Positions 5,527-6,532 of a DNA stretch of 6,532 nucleotides are shown piece by piece. Source of the DNA: Myxococcota bacterium (GTDB lineage Bacteria > Myxococcota > UBA4151). The stretch lies in NCBI GenBank assembly GCA_028823075.1, contig JAPKCE010000109.1, positions 1 through 6,532 of the forward strand, given 5' to 3'. The notes under the pieces were generated by a model. It ran no database searches. It was not told the DNA's origin and saw only the letters and a program-made list of their open reading frames with translations. The position numbers and the translations under genes are program-made. Numbering within the stretch: the first letter of the stretch is position 1; every line of letters starts with the position of its first letter.

Positions 5527-6506
5527 CAAAGCGAAGTCCTGATGACAGCACCGAGCTCAGCTAAAAGCGCTTCACCGATGGCTTGTGGTGCGTCCGAACT
5601 AGCCAGTTCGGGGTCGGGATTAACCTCGACCATCAGGCCGCAGGCACCGGCGCCGATGCTCGCCCGGGCTAGCGGCAAAATAAGATCACGACGCCCGACG
5701 GCGTGGGAAGGGTCAACAACCACCGGCAGCGCATAAGCGTGACGCAGCAAGGCCACAGCGCCTAAGTCGAGCAGGTTGCGTGTTTGCGGGTCAAAGCCGC
5801 GCACGCCGCGTTCGCAAAACACCACTCCCGAAGCCCCAGATGCATACAGGTATTCGGCCGCAAGGAGCCATTCTTCAACCGTTGCGGCGCGACCGCGCTT
5901 AAGCAGAACCGGCATTTTCAAGCAGCCAACAGCACGCAGAAGCGCGAAATTTTGCATGTTGCGCGAGCCGACTTGAACCATGTCGACATGTTTGGCGACA
6001 GCCTCGACCTCGATCTCGCTCATCACTTCGCTAACGCTCATCAACCCGCTGGCATGAGCAGCCTCGGCGAGCCAGATTAAGGCTGGCCGCCCATGGCCCG
6101 CAAAAGCGTAGGGAGAACTGCGCGGCTTAAAGGCGCCACCGCGCAACATCTTACCACCGGCTGCAGCGACCATAGCGGCGATACCGTGGACAGCCGATTC
6201 ACTGTCCAATGCGCAAGGCCCTGCCACGAGCACGGGGGCAGCTTCGCCGAACGAAACCTCGCCGACCCGAACCGCCTGACCCGCATGCTCATCGACCAGA
6301 GGGTGAGGGCTGTCGCTAGCCAGAACCTGTGACACCCCCGGGAGCTTTGCTAGCGTTTCCGGAGCGACCGCAGCAGAATGGGGGGCAAGCGCAATACTAC
6401 GAACATTTCCGCTGCTATCGAGTAATCTACTCGACCAAACACCGAGTCGCTTTAGCTCGGCCTCAAGCTCTGAAACGGGGGCGTTTGGCGTCAAATTAAT
6501 TAGCAT
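5526..6506 (-). CDS. aroF: 3-deoxy-7-phosphoheptulonate (DAHP) synthase, type I-beta
   Basis: Catalyses the first shikimate-pathway step, condensing phosphoenolpyruvate and erythrose 4-phosphate to DAHP, towards chorismate, aromatic amino acids and quinones. The 326 residues match the Thermotoga-type I-beta enzymes: an N-terminal ferredoxin-like regulatory domain (about 1-75) and a TIM barrel. Expected metal ligands are Cys98 (AGPC), His268 (DPSHAVGRRD), Glu294 (VEVNPDP) and Asp305 (SSD). Substrate-binding motifs include LRGGAFKPRSSPY, QVGSRNMQNF, LLKRG (Lys203-Arg204) and CERGVR (Glu232-Arg233). The family usually has VEVHP; here Asn296 replaces that His. The N-terminal domain suggests feedback control by Tyr or Phe, as in the Thermotoga maritima enzyme; its sequence is too divergent to identify the effector. 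The related KDO-8-phosphate synthase is unlikely given the KPR and VEV.P motifs. The last base of its TGA is the first base of the methyltransferase ATG. The gene symbol follows common usage for this family. Confidence 0.92.
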   Translation of the reverse strand: MLINLTPNAPVSELEAELKRLGVWSSRLLDSSGNVRSIALAPHSAAVAPETLAKLPGVSQVLASDSPHPLVDEHAGQAVRVGEVSFGEAAPVLVAGPCALDSESAVHGIAAMVAAAGGKMLRGGAFKPRSSPYAFAGHGRPALIWLAEAAHASGLMSVSEVMSEIEVEAVAKHVDMVQVGSRNMQNFALLRAVGCLKMPVLLKRGRAATVEEWLLAAEYLYASGASGVVFCERGVRGFDPQTRNLLDLGAVALLRHAYALPVVVDPSHAVGRRDLILPLARASIGAGACGLMVEVNPDPELASSDAPQAIGEALLAELGAVIRTSL

Positions 6507-6510
6507 TTTA

Positions 6511-6517
6511 CCCCCTT
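6511..6517 (-). promoter_or_regulatory. Purine-rich ribosome binding site of the DAHP synthase gene
   Basis: The minus strand reads AAGGGGG followed by TAAA and ATG. The four-base spacing is short and the core is G-rich rather than AGGAGG, so initiation may be modest or coupled to an upstream gene. All three minus-strand frames entering from the right edge meet a stop between 6520 and 6500, so an upstream reading frame could end here, but only 26 bases are visible. Confidence 0.45.
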
Positions 6518-6532
6518 ACCGGCTGCGCCGAC

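Noticed and set aside
5527..5529. TTG as start of the UbiE/MenG gene
   Set aside because: The ATG directly after it forms a TGATG overlap with the upstream stop, and ATG is the stronger start. The difference is one residue; AGGA is 7 bases from TTG and 10 from ATG, so TTG cannot be fully excluded.
6507..6532. End of another gene upstream of the DAHP synthase gene
   Set aside because: All three minus-strand frames hit a stop here, so a gene end is possible, but 26 bases are too few to identify a protein or choose a frame.
1..6532. Defence, phage, secondary-metabolite or mobile system
   Set aside because: No nuclease, helicase, toxin, transposase, integrase or modular synthase was found; acpP and fabF show primary fatty-acid synthesis features. 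Six of seven genes are ordinary core metabolism.

Overview
The window reads as a piece of a bacterial chromosome of moderately high GC (estimated by eye at a little under 60 %, not computed). Every gene I can support lies on the minus strand, so transcription runs from the right end to the left. The best lineage guess is a Myxococcota/Bradymonadota-type 'deltaproteobacterium'. Two things suggest this. One is a large outer-membrane-type lipoprotein built from tandem four-cysteine modules, an architecture common in those predatory or social lineages. The other is the acpP-fabF-rpiB-glyA gene order, known from deltaproteobacterial genomes. The lineage is inferred, not demonstrated.

Layout in the direction of transcription: (1) 6506-5526 encodes a type I-beta DAHP synthase, the entry enzyme of the shikimate pathway. 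Its stop overlaps the start of (2) a UbiE/MenG-type quinone C-methyltransferase (5526-4822) by one base (TGATG). (3) After a 93-base gap with a possible promoter comes an 831-residue lipoprotein (4728-2233). It has a lipobox, nine consecutive four-cysteine modules, a bacterial Ig-like domain, a carboxypeptidase-regulatory-like domain and about 400 cysteine-free residues I do not recognise. (4) A 186-base gap follows, holding inverted repeats and a good candidate promoter. (5) It leads to a tight cluster: acyl carrier protein acpP (2046-1816), beta-ketoacyl-ACP synthase II fabF (1790-549), ribose-5-phosphate isomerase B rpiB (530-72), and the first 26 codons of serine hydroxymethyltransferase glyA, cut by the left edge.

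Functionally the window has two housekeeping blocks. The right block supplies the aromatic pathway (DAHP leads to chorismate) and a late methylation of ubiquinone or menaquinone, whose ring derives from chorismate. The left block carries fatty-acid elongation (AcpP as carrier, FabF as condensing enzyme) together with pentose-phosphate and one-carbon enzymes. The lipoprotein between them has no visible metabolic link to either block and is the only accessory-looking gene. I saw no tRNA or rRNA gene, CRISPR array, transposase, integrase, attachment site or phage gene, and no defence system. No gene-free stretch exceeds 300 bases. The most interesting object is the mosaic lipoprotein; the rest is ordinary core metabolism with some notable junctions and residue substitutions.
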